From an uncultured Lachnospira sp. (lineage in GTDB: Bacteria > Bacillota > Clostridia > Lachnospirales > Lachnospiraceae), in the NCBI GenBank assembly GCA_946186125.1, contig CAMHLZ010000016.1:1-59211 (forward strand): a stretch of DNA of 59,211 nt, in the 5' to 3' direction. The translations under genes were made by a program, and so were the position numbers. The notes below the pieces were generated by a model that saw only the letters and a program-made list of their open reading frames with translations, searched no databases and had not been told where the DNA came from. Below are positions 23,201-31,155 of this stretch, piece after piece. Position 1 is the first letter of the stretch. Every line of letters starts with the position of its first letter.

Positions 23201-25666
23201 GTGGATTACGAAGATGCACCTGTTGTGGGTGAACTTACCGTAGAGAAGAAGGGAGAAGTTCTTGACTCTTATAAGGGTGGTCTTTTCGCTGATTCAGATG
23301 AAAAGTCATTCGTGTACCGTGAGGGAAGCCTTGCAGGTGCCAAGTATGAAGTCTATGCAGCTGAGGATATCTTTACAGCTGATATGCAGAAAGACGCTGA
23401 CGGAAACAGAACAAAGTATTATTCTGAGGGCGAGCTTGTGGCAACACTTGTTACCGGAGATGATGGAAAAGCAGTTCTTAAGAATCTTCCATTAGGAAAA
23501 TACAAGGTTGTGGAAGTAGAAGCTCCTTACGGATATGTTCTGAATCAGGATGCACAGTATGTAACATTTGCTTATGTGGATGACCATACACCGGTTATTT
23601 ATGAAACAGCAACATTTACTAATGACAGACAGAAGTTATCTTTATCTGTAGAAAAGAAAGATTCCGAGACAGATGAACCAATAGGCGGTGCTGTATTTGG
23701 TCTTTACTCAGACGAGGATATCAGGAATGTTGATGGAAAAGTTATCATAGAAGCAGGTACTTTACTTGAGACAGCAGTTTCAGATGAGAATGGTATCGTA
23801 AGCTTCACAAAGGATTATCCATTTGCCAAGTATTATGCAAAAGAAATGGAAACACCTGCCGGATATGTGACAAACGAGGAAGTAATCGCCTTTGATGCAC
23901 AGTATCAGGGACAGGATATCAAGGTTGCCAAGTACAGCAGTGTATTCCTTAATACTCCAACTACTTTTGAATTCTCCAAGGAGGATATTACAAGCGGTGC
24001 AGAGCTTTCAGGAGCAACTCTTTGTGTAATTGATAAGGATGGAAATATCATTGAGACATGGACTTCCGTCAGCGGAGAGAAACATGTAATCAAGAAACTG
24101 GTAGTAGGTGAGACTTATACTCTTCGTGAGGAATTTGCACCATACGGATATCTTCGAGCAACAGACATTCAGTTTACTGTTGAGGACACAGAAAATATCC
24201 AGTCAGTTGTAATGAAGGATGAAGTGCCTACAGGTTCTATCATCATCAATAAGGATGGTGAATTTGTAACAGACAAGACTCTTATCAAGGGTCACTGGTA
24301 CGATTTTATTTTCAATTACTTCAAGAAATCCCTTGCCGGAGTAACCTTTGAGGTATATGCGGCAGAAGATATTGTAAGCCCTGACGGACTTGACACCGTA
24401 TATTTTGAAAAGGATGAACTGGTAGCAACAATCGTAACCGATGACAATGGCATTGCAAGCATAGAGGAATTGCCACTTGGCAGGTATTATCTTGTGGAAA
24501 CAGAAACCATTGAAGGATTTGTTTTAGACAGTACACCTATCGAAGCAGACCTTTCCTATGTGGATCAGGACACAGAGGTGGTATATGCCGGAATGGATGT
24601 AACCAATGAAAGACAGAAGGTTAAGATTACAGTTGTTAAAACTGATTCAGAGACCAAGAAGCCTTTAGAGGGTGCTGTCTTTGGTCTTTTTGCAAAAGAG
24701 GACATCGTAAATTCTGAAGGTACAGTCATTGTGGCAGCTGATGAAAGAATCGAGAAAGCAGTCACAGGTGCAGACGGAACAGTAACATTTGTTTCGGACC
24801 TTCCACTTGGACAATATTATGTGAAGGAAATCGAGGCACCAAAGGGACATGTGAAGTCTGACGAGGTATTTGATGTGGATGCATCTTACCAGGGTGAAGA
24901 AGTAGCTGTCATAGAGTTTTCAGCTGAATTTGAAAATGCACCAATCAAGGTAGAATTTTCAAAGACTGATATCACCGGTGAGAAGGAAATTGCAGGTGCC
25001 AAGTTATCAGTAATTGATTCAGAAGGAAAGGTAGTAGAAAGCTGGACTTCTGAGGCTGGAAAGACTCATATGATAGAGAGACTTCCAGTAGGAAAATATA
25101 TTCTTCGTGAGGAAACAGCTCCTTATGGATATAAGATTGCCAAAGATGTAGAGTTTGAAGTAACTGAGACAGCTGAAATCCAGAAGGTATCCATGAAGGA
25201 TGAATATGCTGTAGGTAAGATTATTATTGAAAAGACAGATGAAGTGACAAAGAAGCCTATCGCAGGAGTAGAATTTGAAATCCGTGATAAGGATGGAAAG
25301 GTCATTGAAACTGTTATAACTGACAAAGATGGTCATGCAGAATCAAAGGAACTTCCAATCTGTATCTATAACGAGGACGGCTCTTTCAAGGAGGACATCC
25401 ATTACTATGTTGTAGAGACAAAGGCAGCGGAAGGATATATTCTTGATGAAACTGTACACGATGTTGTTTTACAGTATGATGACAATGCACCTGAGTGTGT
25501 AGAGTATACTTTATCACTCACAAACAAACCGACAGAACCAAAGCTTCCACAGACAGGAGATAACTTTAATCCTTGGCTTTATGCCGGATTAGGTCTTGGG
25601 GCTCTTGCACTAGGTCTTTTTGCAGCATTCTGGAAAAAGAAAGAAGATGGAGCAGAGGAAGCGTAA
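20285..25666 (+). CDS. Thioester-domain, multi-Cna-B LPXTG surface adhesin
   Basis: 1793 residues. Signal peptide 1-31 (cleavage near AFA-A). Residues 40-300 form a thioester domain: Cys74 (HSAYCMNFG) and Gln133 (TQSMVW) are placed to make the internal Cys-Gln bond that binds host amines covalently. About thirteen SpaA/Cna-B-type domains follow. Each starts with a Lys-bearing strand (for example VVKKDSDTDNPL, VEKKDSETDEPI), with GA-V-GLY and a closing Glu in KEI-AP-GY motifs, the signature of self-made isopeptide bonds. The C-terminus is LPQTGD (from residue 1754), a hydrophobic helix and KKK. It should be anchored to the wall by sortase, possibly the one at 54563. Domains 7-9 and 10-12 are a duplicated block. 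Donor-recipient or host contact is the likely role. Confidence 0.92.
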   Translation: MKQKLRRFMAGFLAILTMFTTLFTNGTTAFAASSSANISFWYASAKDHGVISEFNSNHKGGILYAMIDGHSAYCMNFGLSAKGGQLMNSDSNPNTNLSAAQEKLLAYCMYYGYSTTEAKAPTNDQCNKYIATQSMVWIIVNGIFGTSSADSAASKLCACAPDSSSSYSYYETLRDKINASYNATRPSFASKTKSDATTYELKWNESNKRFEYTFTDTNGVLGNFDFSIDGFSVSKSGNSMTVYTKSVNTTATLGSFKSTIGAVDTTSSCVFWLTGNSGDQEFVSEQPSADPISAYIKVNTENIGYGEITKTDESSGVKLAGAVYGIYSDSGCKNLVSKMTTDGNGYAKSGALVAGTYYVKEITAPKGYVLSGKVHTLTVKAGQTTGIKATDKEQLGSITIYKEGEVLVGWNGSNFTYETRKLPGATFKVTAGADIYKADGTKVYNKGDVIAENLVSGSDGQAVLSDLHLGTYVVTETKSIDGYTINTTPQTVKIEYKDQNVTVQAESTTIKNSRQKAEVSVVKKDSDTDNPLTGGQYTLYAGNDIKNYDGKVIVTKGAALQTVTTGADGKATYTVDLPISNSFYIAETKAPVNYVRNSDDVYSFNFSVMSQDKAKATFAHTFKNDRTTAKIQIFKVDKETGKAVPQGDAKLEGAVYGLYARENIVHPDGKTGVIFKAGDLVATLTTDAKGACSIDNLYLGKYYVKEITPSEGYLLDEEEHDVVCDYEGDLIPQVLRSTTSKEQVIKQPFQLIKVSDNGDDTEAPLLSGAGFTAYLKSSLKVKADGSYDYESATPVVIGENGAKSIYTDEKGHAVSIAIPYGTYVVLETETPHNMETIKPFEVKIVENNPTEPQIWRVFIDREFTAKLRVVKKDADTKQTVLIPNTEFKIFNLDTGKYVTMITTYPSKVTHTSFFTDEDGDLILPEALKLGNYRIEEIAAPYGYVVNETYVKVAVDTDTAYEIDPETYEAIITVDYEDAPVVGELTVEKKGEVLDSYKGGLFADSDEKSFVYREGSLAGAKYEVYAAEDIFTADMQKDADGNRTKYYSEGELVATLVTGDDGKAVLKNLPLGKYKVVEVEAPYGYVLNQDAQYVTFAYVDDHTPVIYETATFTNDRQKLSLSVEKKDSETDEPIGGAVFGLYSDEDIRNVDGKVIIEAGTLLETAVSDENGIVSFTKDYPFAKYYAKEMETPAGYVTNEEVIAFDAQYQGQDIKVAKYSSVFLNTPTTFEFSKEDITSGAELSGATLCVIDKDGNIIETWTSVSGEKHVIKKLVVGETYTLREEFAPYGYLRATDIQFTVEDTENIQSVVMKDEVPTGSIIINKDGEFVTDKTLIKGHWYDFIFNYFKKSLAGVTFEVYAAEDIVSPDGLDTVYFEKDELVATIVTDDNGIASIEELPLGRYYLVETETIEGFVLDSTPIEADLSYVDQDTEVVYAGMDVTNERQKVKITVVKTDSETKKPLEGAVFGLFAKEDIVNSEGTVIVAADERIEKAVTGADGTVTFVSDLPLGQYYVKEIEAPKGHVKSDEVFDVDASYQGEEVAVIEFSAEFENAPIKVEFSKTDITGEKEIAGAKLSVIDSEGKVVESWTSEAGKTHMIERLPVGKYILREETAPYGYKIAKDVEFEVTETAEIQKVSMKDEYAVGKIIIEKTDEVTKKPIAGVEFEIRDKDGKVIETVITDKDGHAESKELPICIYNEDGSFKEDIHYYVVETKAAEGYILDETVHDVVLQYDDNAPECVEYTLSLTNKPTEPKLPQTGDNFNPWLYAGLGLGALALGLFAAFWKKKEDGAEEA

Positions 25667-25690
25667 AACCAAATAGTAACAATTAACCCG

Positions 25691-25735
25691 GCGGGGAATG
25701 TAAGCTAATGACTTATGTTCCCCGCTATTTTTATT
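25691..25735 (+). terminator. Rho-independent terminator
   Basis: GCGGGGAA...TAAG pairs with CTTA...TTCCCCGC around a short loop and is followed by TATTTTTATT. It ends the adhesin transcript. Confidence 0.85.
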
Positions 25736-25757
25736 AAGAAAACGGAGGAATCGTAAT

Positions 25758-26762
25758 ATGATGGAATACGAGATTTTTAAAGGAGTAGTAGAAGAAAAAT
25801 TCAAGGAATTTTTACCAGAGAAATATCAGGATGCACAGGTGGAAATCAGACCGGTAGATAAGGTCAACCGTACACTTGACGGATTATCAATCAGGGTAAA
25901 TGAACCGGGAATGAACATCAGTCCGACAATCTATGTCAACCATATGTATGAGGACTATGTTACAACAGAGAATCTGAATGCAACGCTTGAGAGAGCTGCA
26001 GAAGGTTTTATGAAGGCAATGGAACAGAAGGAGAGTATCAATGTAAATGAGCTTACAAATGCTGAATGTGCAAAGGATAAGATTGTGTTCCAGCTTATCA
26101 ATACAGAGCAGAACAAAGAAATGCTTGCCAATATGCCTCACAGGGAGTTCAAGGATCTGTCGGTTATCTACCGTATGGTGGTAAAAATTGATGGGGAAGG
26201 TATTGCATCAACACCTATTCATCATGGTCTTGCAGAAACACTTGGATTTACTGAGGAGCAGATGTTTAAACTTGCGGCAGAGAATACAAAGAGACTCTTA
26301 CCGCCTGTCATCAAATCAATGAATGATGTGATGAGAGACATCTTTATGAAAGATGGTATGCCACCTGAAATTGCAGATATGATGCTTGGTGAGATGCCAC
26401 CGGAACAGCAGATGTATGTAATCAGCAATAACAAGGGAATCAACGGAGCCGTCAGTATGCTTTATGAGGACGGACTCCATGACCTTGCCGAAAAGCTTGG
26501 TTCAGACCTTTATATCATGCCAAGTTCAATCCATGAGGTTATCGCAGTAAGTACAGATATGGGCAATCCAAATGAACTGGCTGCAATGGTGGCTGAAATC
26601 AATATGGATCAGGTGGCTCTTGATGAGAGACTTTCCAATCAGGTATATCACTATGACAAAGACCTTCGCAAGGTAACACTTGCAACAGACACTCCGAATA
26701 AGCGACTTGACGGTATTGTTGCGGAAGCACCTATGGTATATGAAGCAGGCAAGACCAGATAG
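25758..26762 (+). CDS. DUF5688 family protein
   Basis: 334 residues; the ATG at 25758 follows CGGAGG. The protein matches the DUF5688 pattern of conjugative elements: an N-terminal charged helix (FKGVVEEKFKEFLPEKY), PTIYVNHMYEDY, INTEQNKEMLANMPHREFKD, LSVIYRMVV, and a C-terminal NNKGINGAVSMLYEDGLHDLAEKLG that ends in IHEVIAVS. It is cytoplasmic, with no known activity. It heads the operon that continues through JAB, TOPRIM and relaxase genes. Confidence 0.82.
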   Translation: MMEYEIFKGVVEEKFKEFLPEKYQDAQVEIRPVDKVNRTLDGLSIRVNEPGMNISPTIYVNHMYEDYVTTENLNATLERAAEGFMKAMEQKESINVNELTNAECAKDKIVFQLINTEQNKEMLANMPHREFKDLSVIYRMVVKIDGEGIASTPIHHGLAETLGFTEEQMFKLAAENTKRLLPPVIKSMNDVMRDIFMKDGMPPEIADMMLGEMPPEQQMYVISNNKGINGAVSMLYEDGLHDLAEKLGSDLYIMPSSIHEVIAVSTDMGNPNELAAMVAEINMDQVALDERLSNQVYHYDKDLRKVTLATDTPNKRLDGIVAEAPMVYEAGKTR

Positions 26763-26771
26763 GAGGCTGCC

Positions 26772-26900
26772 ATGGAAAAAGAGATAACAATGGAGGAGCT
26801 TGTGAAAATGGTAAATGAAAGCTCAGGTGAGATTATTATTCATGTGGAGCTGGGAGAGGAGCGTGATTCTGATGAAGGAAAAGAATCCGTTCAACCTTGA
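26772..26900 (+). CDS. 42-residue acidic protein overlapping the JAB gene
   Basis: ATG at 26772 behind AGGAGG. The sequence (MEKEITMEELVKMVNESSGE ... VELGEE) is acidic and helical. Its last 29 bp overlap the start of the JAB-domain gene in another frame, which suggests translational coupling. It is not recognised. Confidence 0.5.
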   Translation: MEKEITMEELVKMVNESSGEIIIHVELGEERDSDEGKESVQP

Positions 26901-27411
26901 TGTTGTCTCGGTAAGGCTTGTAAAGGATGCCCCGATTATGTCGGGACATCCGATTACAAATCCTGAAGATGCAGTCCTGCTTTTGGGAAAGCATTTGTGT
27001 GAAATGGACAGAGAGGTATTATGTGTAATTAACATGAAAACAGACGGAACACCGATTAACTGTCATTTTGCAAGTATTGGATGTTTGAATGAATCGATGG
27101 CTCATCCAAGAGAAATATTTAAAGCCAGTATTCTTTCCAATGCAGCAACAATAATGCTTATGCACAATCATCCCAGTGGAAATCTTACACCAAGCAAGCA
27201 TGACACTATGATGACGGACCGTATGGCTAAGATGTGTGAGCTTATGGGAATACCGCTTTTAGATCATGTAATTGTAGGCGGGGATAACCGTCAGTATTTC
27301 AGTTTTAAGGAGAAAAAGCTGTTGGATACACCGAAAGTATTTCTCGAAACGAACTATCAATCACTTGATTTAAGTTCAGGACTGGTGGCAGAGCAGGGAA
27401 AGGCAAGGTGA
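26872..27411 (+). CDS. RadC-like JAB-domain protein
   Basis: 179 residues from the ATG at 26872; GGGAGAGGAG lies upstream. The JAB/MPN+ metal site is intact: MLMHNHPSGNLTPSKHD gives His98, His100 and a following Ser and Asp. The region before it (VLCVINMKTDGTPINCHFAS) is the usual RadC core strand. It lacks the N-terminal helix-hairpin-helix domain of chromosomal RadC and is the short form carried by conjugative elements, whose role may be as a metalloprotease or nuclease-like DNA accessory. It is followed 4 bp later by the TOPRIM gene. Confidence 0.88.
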   Translation: MKEKNPFNLDVVSVRLVKDAPIMSGHPITNPEDAVLLLGKHLCEMDREVLCVINMKTDGTPINCHFASIGCLNESMAHPREIFKASILSNAATIMLMHNHPSGNLTPSKHDTMMTDRMAKMCELMGIPLLDHVIVGGDNRQYFSFKEKKLLDTPKVFLETNYQSLDLSSGLVAEQGKAR

Positions 27412-27415
27412 TGAG

Positions 27416-28387
27416 ATGCAGAATTTTACGGAGGATGAGCTGGCTATCGCAAAGTCGGTTGACCTGGTGGCAGTTGCATCAAGCCTTGGATATACACCGA
27501 AAAGGATTGGCAATTATTACACGCTGAAAGAAATGGATTCCATGAGAATCTATAACCGAAGTCACTGGTGCAGGTTTTCGAGACGGTATGAAAAAGGAGA
27601 AAATGGAGGTTCACAGATAGACTTTCTCAGGGTGTTTGCCGGGATGGATGTCAAAGAAGCAGTATTCTGGTTATTAGATTTTGCCGGATATCGAAGAATC
27701 CACGATACTCCTGAAAAGCCAGTACTAAAATATCAAGTCCCGTATAAGGAAGTGGAAAAGAAACCTTTTGTGTTACCACAACTGGCACACAGCAATGCCT
27801 ATCTTTATGAGTACCTCACAAACGATAGGGCTATCAGTAGAGATATTGTGAACTTCTTTGTTAATCAGGGACTTATCTATGAGAGTATGCCTTATCACAA
27901 TATTGTGTTTAAGGGAAACGACAAGGACGGTGTCACCAGATTTGCCAGTATGAGAGGTGTGTTTGACAAGAAGGGAAAACCATTTAAGTGTGATGTGCCG
28001 GGAAATGATAAGCGGTATGGATTTAATATTGCAAATGAAGAGAGCACAGAGCTTGTTGTATTTGAGGCTGCCATTGACCTGATGAGCTATATGGATATTC
28101 ACAGGGATTTTGAGAGTAACAAGATTGCCCTTGGCATGGTGGCTGATGCACCGCTTGAAACATTCTTAAAAGAACATCCGCAGATATCAAGCATAAGTTT
28201 TTGTCTGGATAATGACAAGGCTGGAAGAGACGCAACAGAAATGTTAATGGAAAAGTATTATCAGCTTGGTTATGACGTAACAGATTCTCCACCACCGAAA
28301 GGCTGCAAGGATTACAACGAATGGCTGGTGAAAGCAAGAAACGAAAAGCAGTGTAATCTTTACAGTAAAAACAGGGAAATACCTTAA
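27416..28387 (+). CDS. DUF3991 and TOPRIM domain protein (primase-like)
   Basis: 323 residues. The N-terminal part (AIAKSVDLVAVASSLGYTPK, GGSQIDFLRVFAGMDVKEAV) resembles the zinc-finger/DUF3991 module that binds template in mobile-element primases, but without an evident cysteine cluster. The C-terminal TOPRIM core has Glu in VVFEAAIDLMSY and Asp265/Asp267 in CLDNDKAGRD, the metal-binding pair. Such proteins likely prime complementary strand synthesis of transferred DNA. One of the TTTACWGTAAA palindromes lies within its last codons, so the DNA-processing site overlaps its 3' end. Confidence 0.85.
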   Translation: MQNFTEDELAIAKSVDLVAVASSLGYTPKRIGNYYTLKEMDSMRIYNRSHWCRFSRRYEKGENGGSQIDFLRVFAGMDVKEAVFWLLDFAGYRRIHDTPEKPVLKYQVPYKEVEKKPFVLPQLAHSNAYLYEYLTNDRAISRDIVNFFVNQGLIYESMPYHNIVFKGNDKDGVTRFASMRGVFDKKGKPFKCDVPGNDKRYGFNIANEESTELVVFEAAIDLMSYMDIHRDFESNKIALGMVADAPLETFLKEHPQISSISFCLDNDKAGRDATEMLMEKYYQLGYDVTDSPPPKGCKDYNEWLVKARNEKQCNLYSKNREIP

Positions 28388-28663
28388 ATAATACTGTAAA
28401 GTGGGTTTTTCACATCAGAAACTCATGTAAAAGCACAAATAGCTCAAAATCGGGCAGAAAAAGTGCACCTCATTTTTTGATGTGAAAATGCCAAAATGAA
28501 TCATATTTTACAGTAAAGAGCAATATTTCCCCCATATTTTACTGTATGCAATTTTTTTATGATTTTTGGCTTCAAAAAAGTCATCCATATTTTACTGTAA
28601 AATGGCTGAAATACTTCGTATTTTCGTGCAGATGGAGTTTTTCACTCCATATTTTACAGTAAA
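28359..28663. repeat. Six TTTACWGTAAA palindromes
   Basis: Copies at 28359-28369, 28390-28400 (half degenerate), 28507-28517, 28538-28546 (truncated), 28591-28601 and 28653-28663. Several are preceded by CCATAT. Start-to-start spacings are 31, 117, 31, 53 and 62 bp. The intergenic region 28388-28823 has no gene. The array looks like iterons or a binding site of a dimeric relaxosome or partition protein. Confidence 0.75.
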
Positions 28664-28681
28664 GGGATAATAACAGGGGTT

Positions 28682-28775
28682 TCAGGGGGTTAGCTCCCTG
28701 ACAAGATGCATTGGAGGAGGCAGAGCCGTCTCTAATGCGTATCTTGCCATGGACTGGGACAGTTCATGGGAGAGA
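28682..28775 (+). other. Candidate oriT
   Basis: Just before the mobilization genes: a hairpin TCAGGG/CCCTGA (28682-28701). It is immediately followed by a long imperfect inverted repeat whose arms CAAGAT-GCATT-GAG (from 28702) and CTC-AATGC-ATCTTG (ending 28746) enclose a GC-rich centre. A further CATGG pair lies at 28749-28770. Position and symmetry are those of origins of transfer; the nick site is not identified. Confidence 0.5.
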
Positions 28776-28823
28776 GATTAGGAAAAGATTTACAAAACAC
28801 GGATAAGGAGGTGTACAGGAGCA

Positions 28824-29345
28824 ATGGATGAAAAAATGCACTTTATGACAGAACCGGAAGAACTTTTGAACTGGATGAAAGAGCATGAAGAGTTCAAAGT
28901 GATGAATAAGGAAGATGCACAGATACTTCTGAATTATATGGAAGGTCATGATTACAGGCTTGGTACAGATAAGGATGGAAGCCTTGTCAGAGTGGATATC
29001 AATACTGATGAGTATGAGGCAGAGCCATATTCACTTGATGATGTAATCGACATTGTGTGTGAGTGGAATGATGAGCTTATCCGCTACACGTCACAGGAAT
29101 TAAATGAGCTTTCACAAGGACAGGATAAGAGTTCGCTGGAAGTGAAGCTCGCAAGCTTAAAGCAGGATGAAATAAGACTTGATAAGATGTTTGAACAGAC
29201 AAAATACCCGGCAGAGATAGAAGCCCTTGCCGTACAGCTTGCAGATGCTTTCATTGAAAGACTTGGACTTGTTGGTATTGACCAGTCTGTTAAGGAACTT
29301 ACAGATTCTATTCGGTCTGAGCCTGTTAAGGGAGGTGCCAGATAA
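28824..29345 (+). CDS. Conserved conjugative-element protein, function unknown
   Basis: 173 residues, acidic, mostly helical. Two ribosome-binding-like motifs lie 12 and 2 nt upstream of the ATG. The N-terminal 40 residues (EPEELLNWMKEHEEFKVM) and the middle (YSLDDVIDIVCEWNDELI) suggest protein-protein contact; the C-terminal half could be coiled coil. Its stop overlaps the MobC start (TAATG), so the two are coupled. A relaxosome accessory role is inferred only from position between the oriT candidate and mobC. Confidence 0.6.
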   Translation: MDEKMHFMTEPEELLNWMKEHEEFKVMNKEDAQILLNYMEGHDYRLGTDKDGSLVRVDINTDEYEAEPYSLDDVIDIVCEWNDELIRYTSQELNELSQGQDKSSLEVKLASLKQDEIRLDKMFEQTKYPAEIEALAVQLADAFIERLGLVGIDQSVKELTDSIRSEPVKGGAR

Positions 29346-29677
29346 TGGCAGATAAGATTCATTGCGTCAAAAAGACGCTGAGACTTACACCAGCTGAGAG
29401 CAGACTTCTGTCTGAAAAAGCAGAGGCTTTTCATATGAATGAGGCAGAATATTTAAGACTATTAATCAGCCAGACGCCGAACGATTACCCGGAAATCAGA
29501 CAAGAGCTTAAACAGCTGATAAATGAGATAAATCATATCGGTGTGAATATCAACCAGATTGTGCATCATCACAATTATGAGTTGTATTCAAAAGAGGACA
29601 GACAGCAGCTTATCGCATATATGAAAAAACTCAACAATACAGTTAAAGAGGTGGTGGTGTGGCTTGGCAATCAGTAA
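29345..29677 (+). CDS. mobC: MobC-family relaxosome protein
   Basis: 110 residues. An N-terminal strand and helices (KKTLRLTPAESRLLSEKAEA) form a ribbon-helix-helix DNA-binding domain. The second half has the conserved MobC motif LKQLINEINHIGVNINQIVH followed by a helix ending in VVVWLGNQ. MobC binds oriT and helps the relaxase open the duplex. The gene overlaps both neighbours: TAATG with the preceding gene, and 14 bp with the relaxase start. Confidence 0.92.
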   Translation: MADKIHCVKKTLRLTPAESRLLSEKAEAFHMNEAEYLRLLISQTPNDYPEIRQELKQLINEINHIGVNINQIVHHHNYELYSKEDRQQLIAYMKKLNNTVKEVVVWLGNQ

Positions 29678-31121
29678 GATTCTTCATATGAAGGATTGCG
29701 GAAGCAGTTTTCATGGAAAGCATTTGAAGTCTGCCCTTGAATATATTACTGTTCCGGAAAAGACACAGAATGGCAGGCTTGTATCAGCCATAAACTGCCA
29801 GGTGGATAATGCTTTTGAGCAGATGAAGGAAACAAAGAAAAAGTTCAACAAAACAGATAAACGGCAGGCGTATCATATCATACTTTCCTTTAAGGAAGGG
29901 GAAGTTAGTCCGGATACTGTATTTGAGCTGACTGAGAGGTTTGTGAAAGAGTATCTTGGAAATGATTATGAAGCAGTATTTGCAGTTCATGACAATACTG
30001 AGCATCCACACAGTCACATTGTATTTAACAGTGTATCCTTTAGGGATGGAAAGAAATATCATTACCAGAAGGGGGATTGGGAGAAGTATATCCAGCCAAT
30101 TACCAACAGGCTCTGTAAGGAGTATGGTCTTTCCACGATTGAGCTTGACGAAGAATCAGGAAAAAGAAGAGGAAGGGATTCCTATCAGGAATGGAATTCC
30201 TACCGTGACGGAAAGTTCGTATGGAGCAGGATGGTGGCAAGGGATGTGGATGCCTGTATCATTCAGGCAGCATCATTTGAAAGTTTTGTATCCATGCTTG
30301 AGAACAAAGGCTATGAAGTGAAAAATGCTAATGGCGAGGGAAAGTATCTGGCAGTCAAGCCACAGGGAATGAAGCGATTTGTAAGACTAAAATCTCTGGG
30401 AGAGGAATATACCGAAGAGCGCATACGACAGCGAATATATGAAGAGAATATTTCCTCATATATAAAAGAAAACAAGCCAAGAATTGTATATTGCAGGGTG
30501 CGCCGATATAAAAGGGCAAAGATGTCCGGGTTACAGAAAAAGTATTATGCGAGGCTGTACCGGATTGGGAAGCTTAAGAAAAAAGCCTATTCTGTGGCAT
30601 GGAAGTACAAGGATGAGATTAAGAAGATGCAGAAATTGCAGGCACAGTATCAGTTTCTTGTAAGGCATGATATCCATTCCGTAGTTGATTTGGCGCTAGT
30701 GGAAGATAATCTTACGAATAAAAGAAAAGAGGCATCTGCCATGAAAAGCCGGATTTACCGGGCAAACAGCAAGAATAAGGAGCTTTATGATATTGCAAAT
30801 GCGATGGATGAACTTTTAGAGTGTGAGAATTCCTATAGAAACGGAGATGTGTTTTTTGAGGATGAGCATAACAGATGGCTTTTGCTGGAGAGCAGATTAA
30901 AGGAGCTTGGCTATTCCTATGATGAGGTAAAGGCATTAAAAGAGCATTACCGCAGTGAAGGAGCAAAACTGAAAAGTCTGGAACAGGAAGCATCGAAAGA
31001 GCTGAAACTTGCAGAATCTATCAGAAAAGATTTTGTTGGTGCAGACGGACAGGAAGTTGAAAGACAGCAGGAAGAAGTAAAAGAACAGAATATGGAACAC
31101 GAGAAGCAGCCAAGACGATAG
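29664..31121 (+). CDS. MOBP-type relaxase (MobA/VirD2 family)
   Basis: 485 residues with a TTG start at 29664 inside the mobC gene; the N-terminus MAISKILHMKDCGSSFHGKH is the family norm. The nuclease core shows the catalytic region: HIILSFKEGEVSPDTVFEL and the metal-binding HxHxH-type triad His114, His116 and His118 in EHPHSHIVFNSV. The nicking tyrosine is probably in the first 50 residues (ALEYIT). The C-terminal half is basic and coiled-coil. It nicks oriT and pilots the strand into the mating channel. The next gene starts after 34 bp. Confidence 0.93.
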   Translation: MAISKILHMKDCGSSFHGKHLKSALEYITVPEKTQNGRLVSAINCQVDNAFEQMKETKKKFNKTDKRQAYHIILSFKEGEVSPDTVFELTERFVKEYLGNDYEAVFAVHDNTEHPHSHIVFNSVSFRDGKKYHYQKGDWEKYIQPITNRLCKEYGLSTIELDEESGKRRGRDSYQEWNSYRDGKFVWSRMVARDVDACIIQAASFESFVSMLENKGYEVKNANGEGKYLAVKPQGMKRFVRLKSLGEEYTEERIRQRIYEENISSYIKENKPRIVYCRVRRYKRAKMSGLQKKYYARLYRIGKLKKKAYSVAWKYKDEIKKMQKLQAQYQFLVRHDIHSVVDLALVEDNLTNKRKEASAMKSRIYRANSKNKELYDIANAMDELLECENSYRNGDVFFEDEHNRWLLLESRLKELGYSYDEVKALKEHYRSEGAKLKSLEQEASKELKLAESIRKDFVGADGQEVERQQEEVKEQNMEHEKQPRR

Positions 31122-31155
31122 GCTGTTATTTTTTTGAAAGAAGGAGGAAATTCAG

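Noticed and set aside
20285-25666. Gene considered as several assembled genes because of its internal repeats
   Set aside because: One uninterrupted frame with a single signal peptide and a single LPQTG anchor; the repeats are domain-level and diverged.
28359-28663. Repeat array considered as a CRISPR
   Set aside because: Repeats are 11-bp palindromes with irregular spacing, no uniform spacers and no cas genes.
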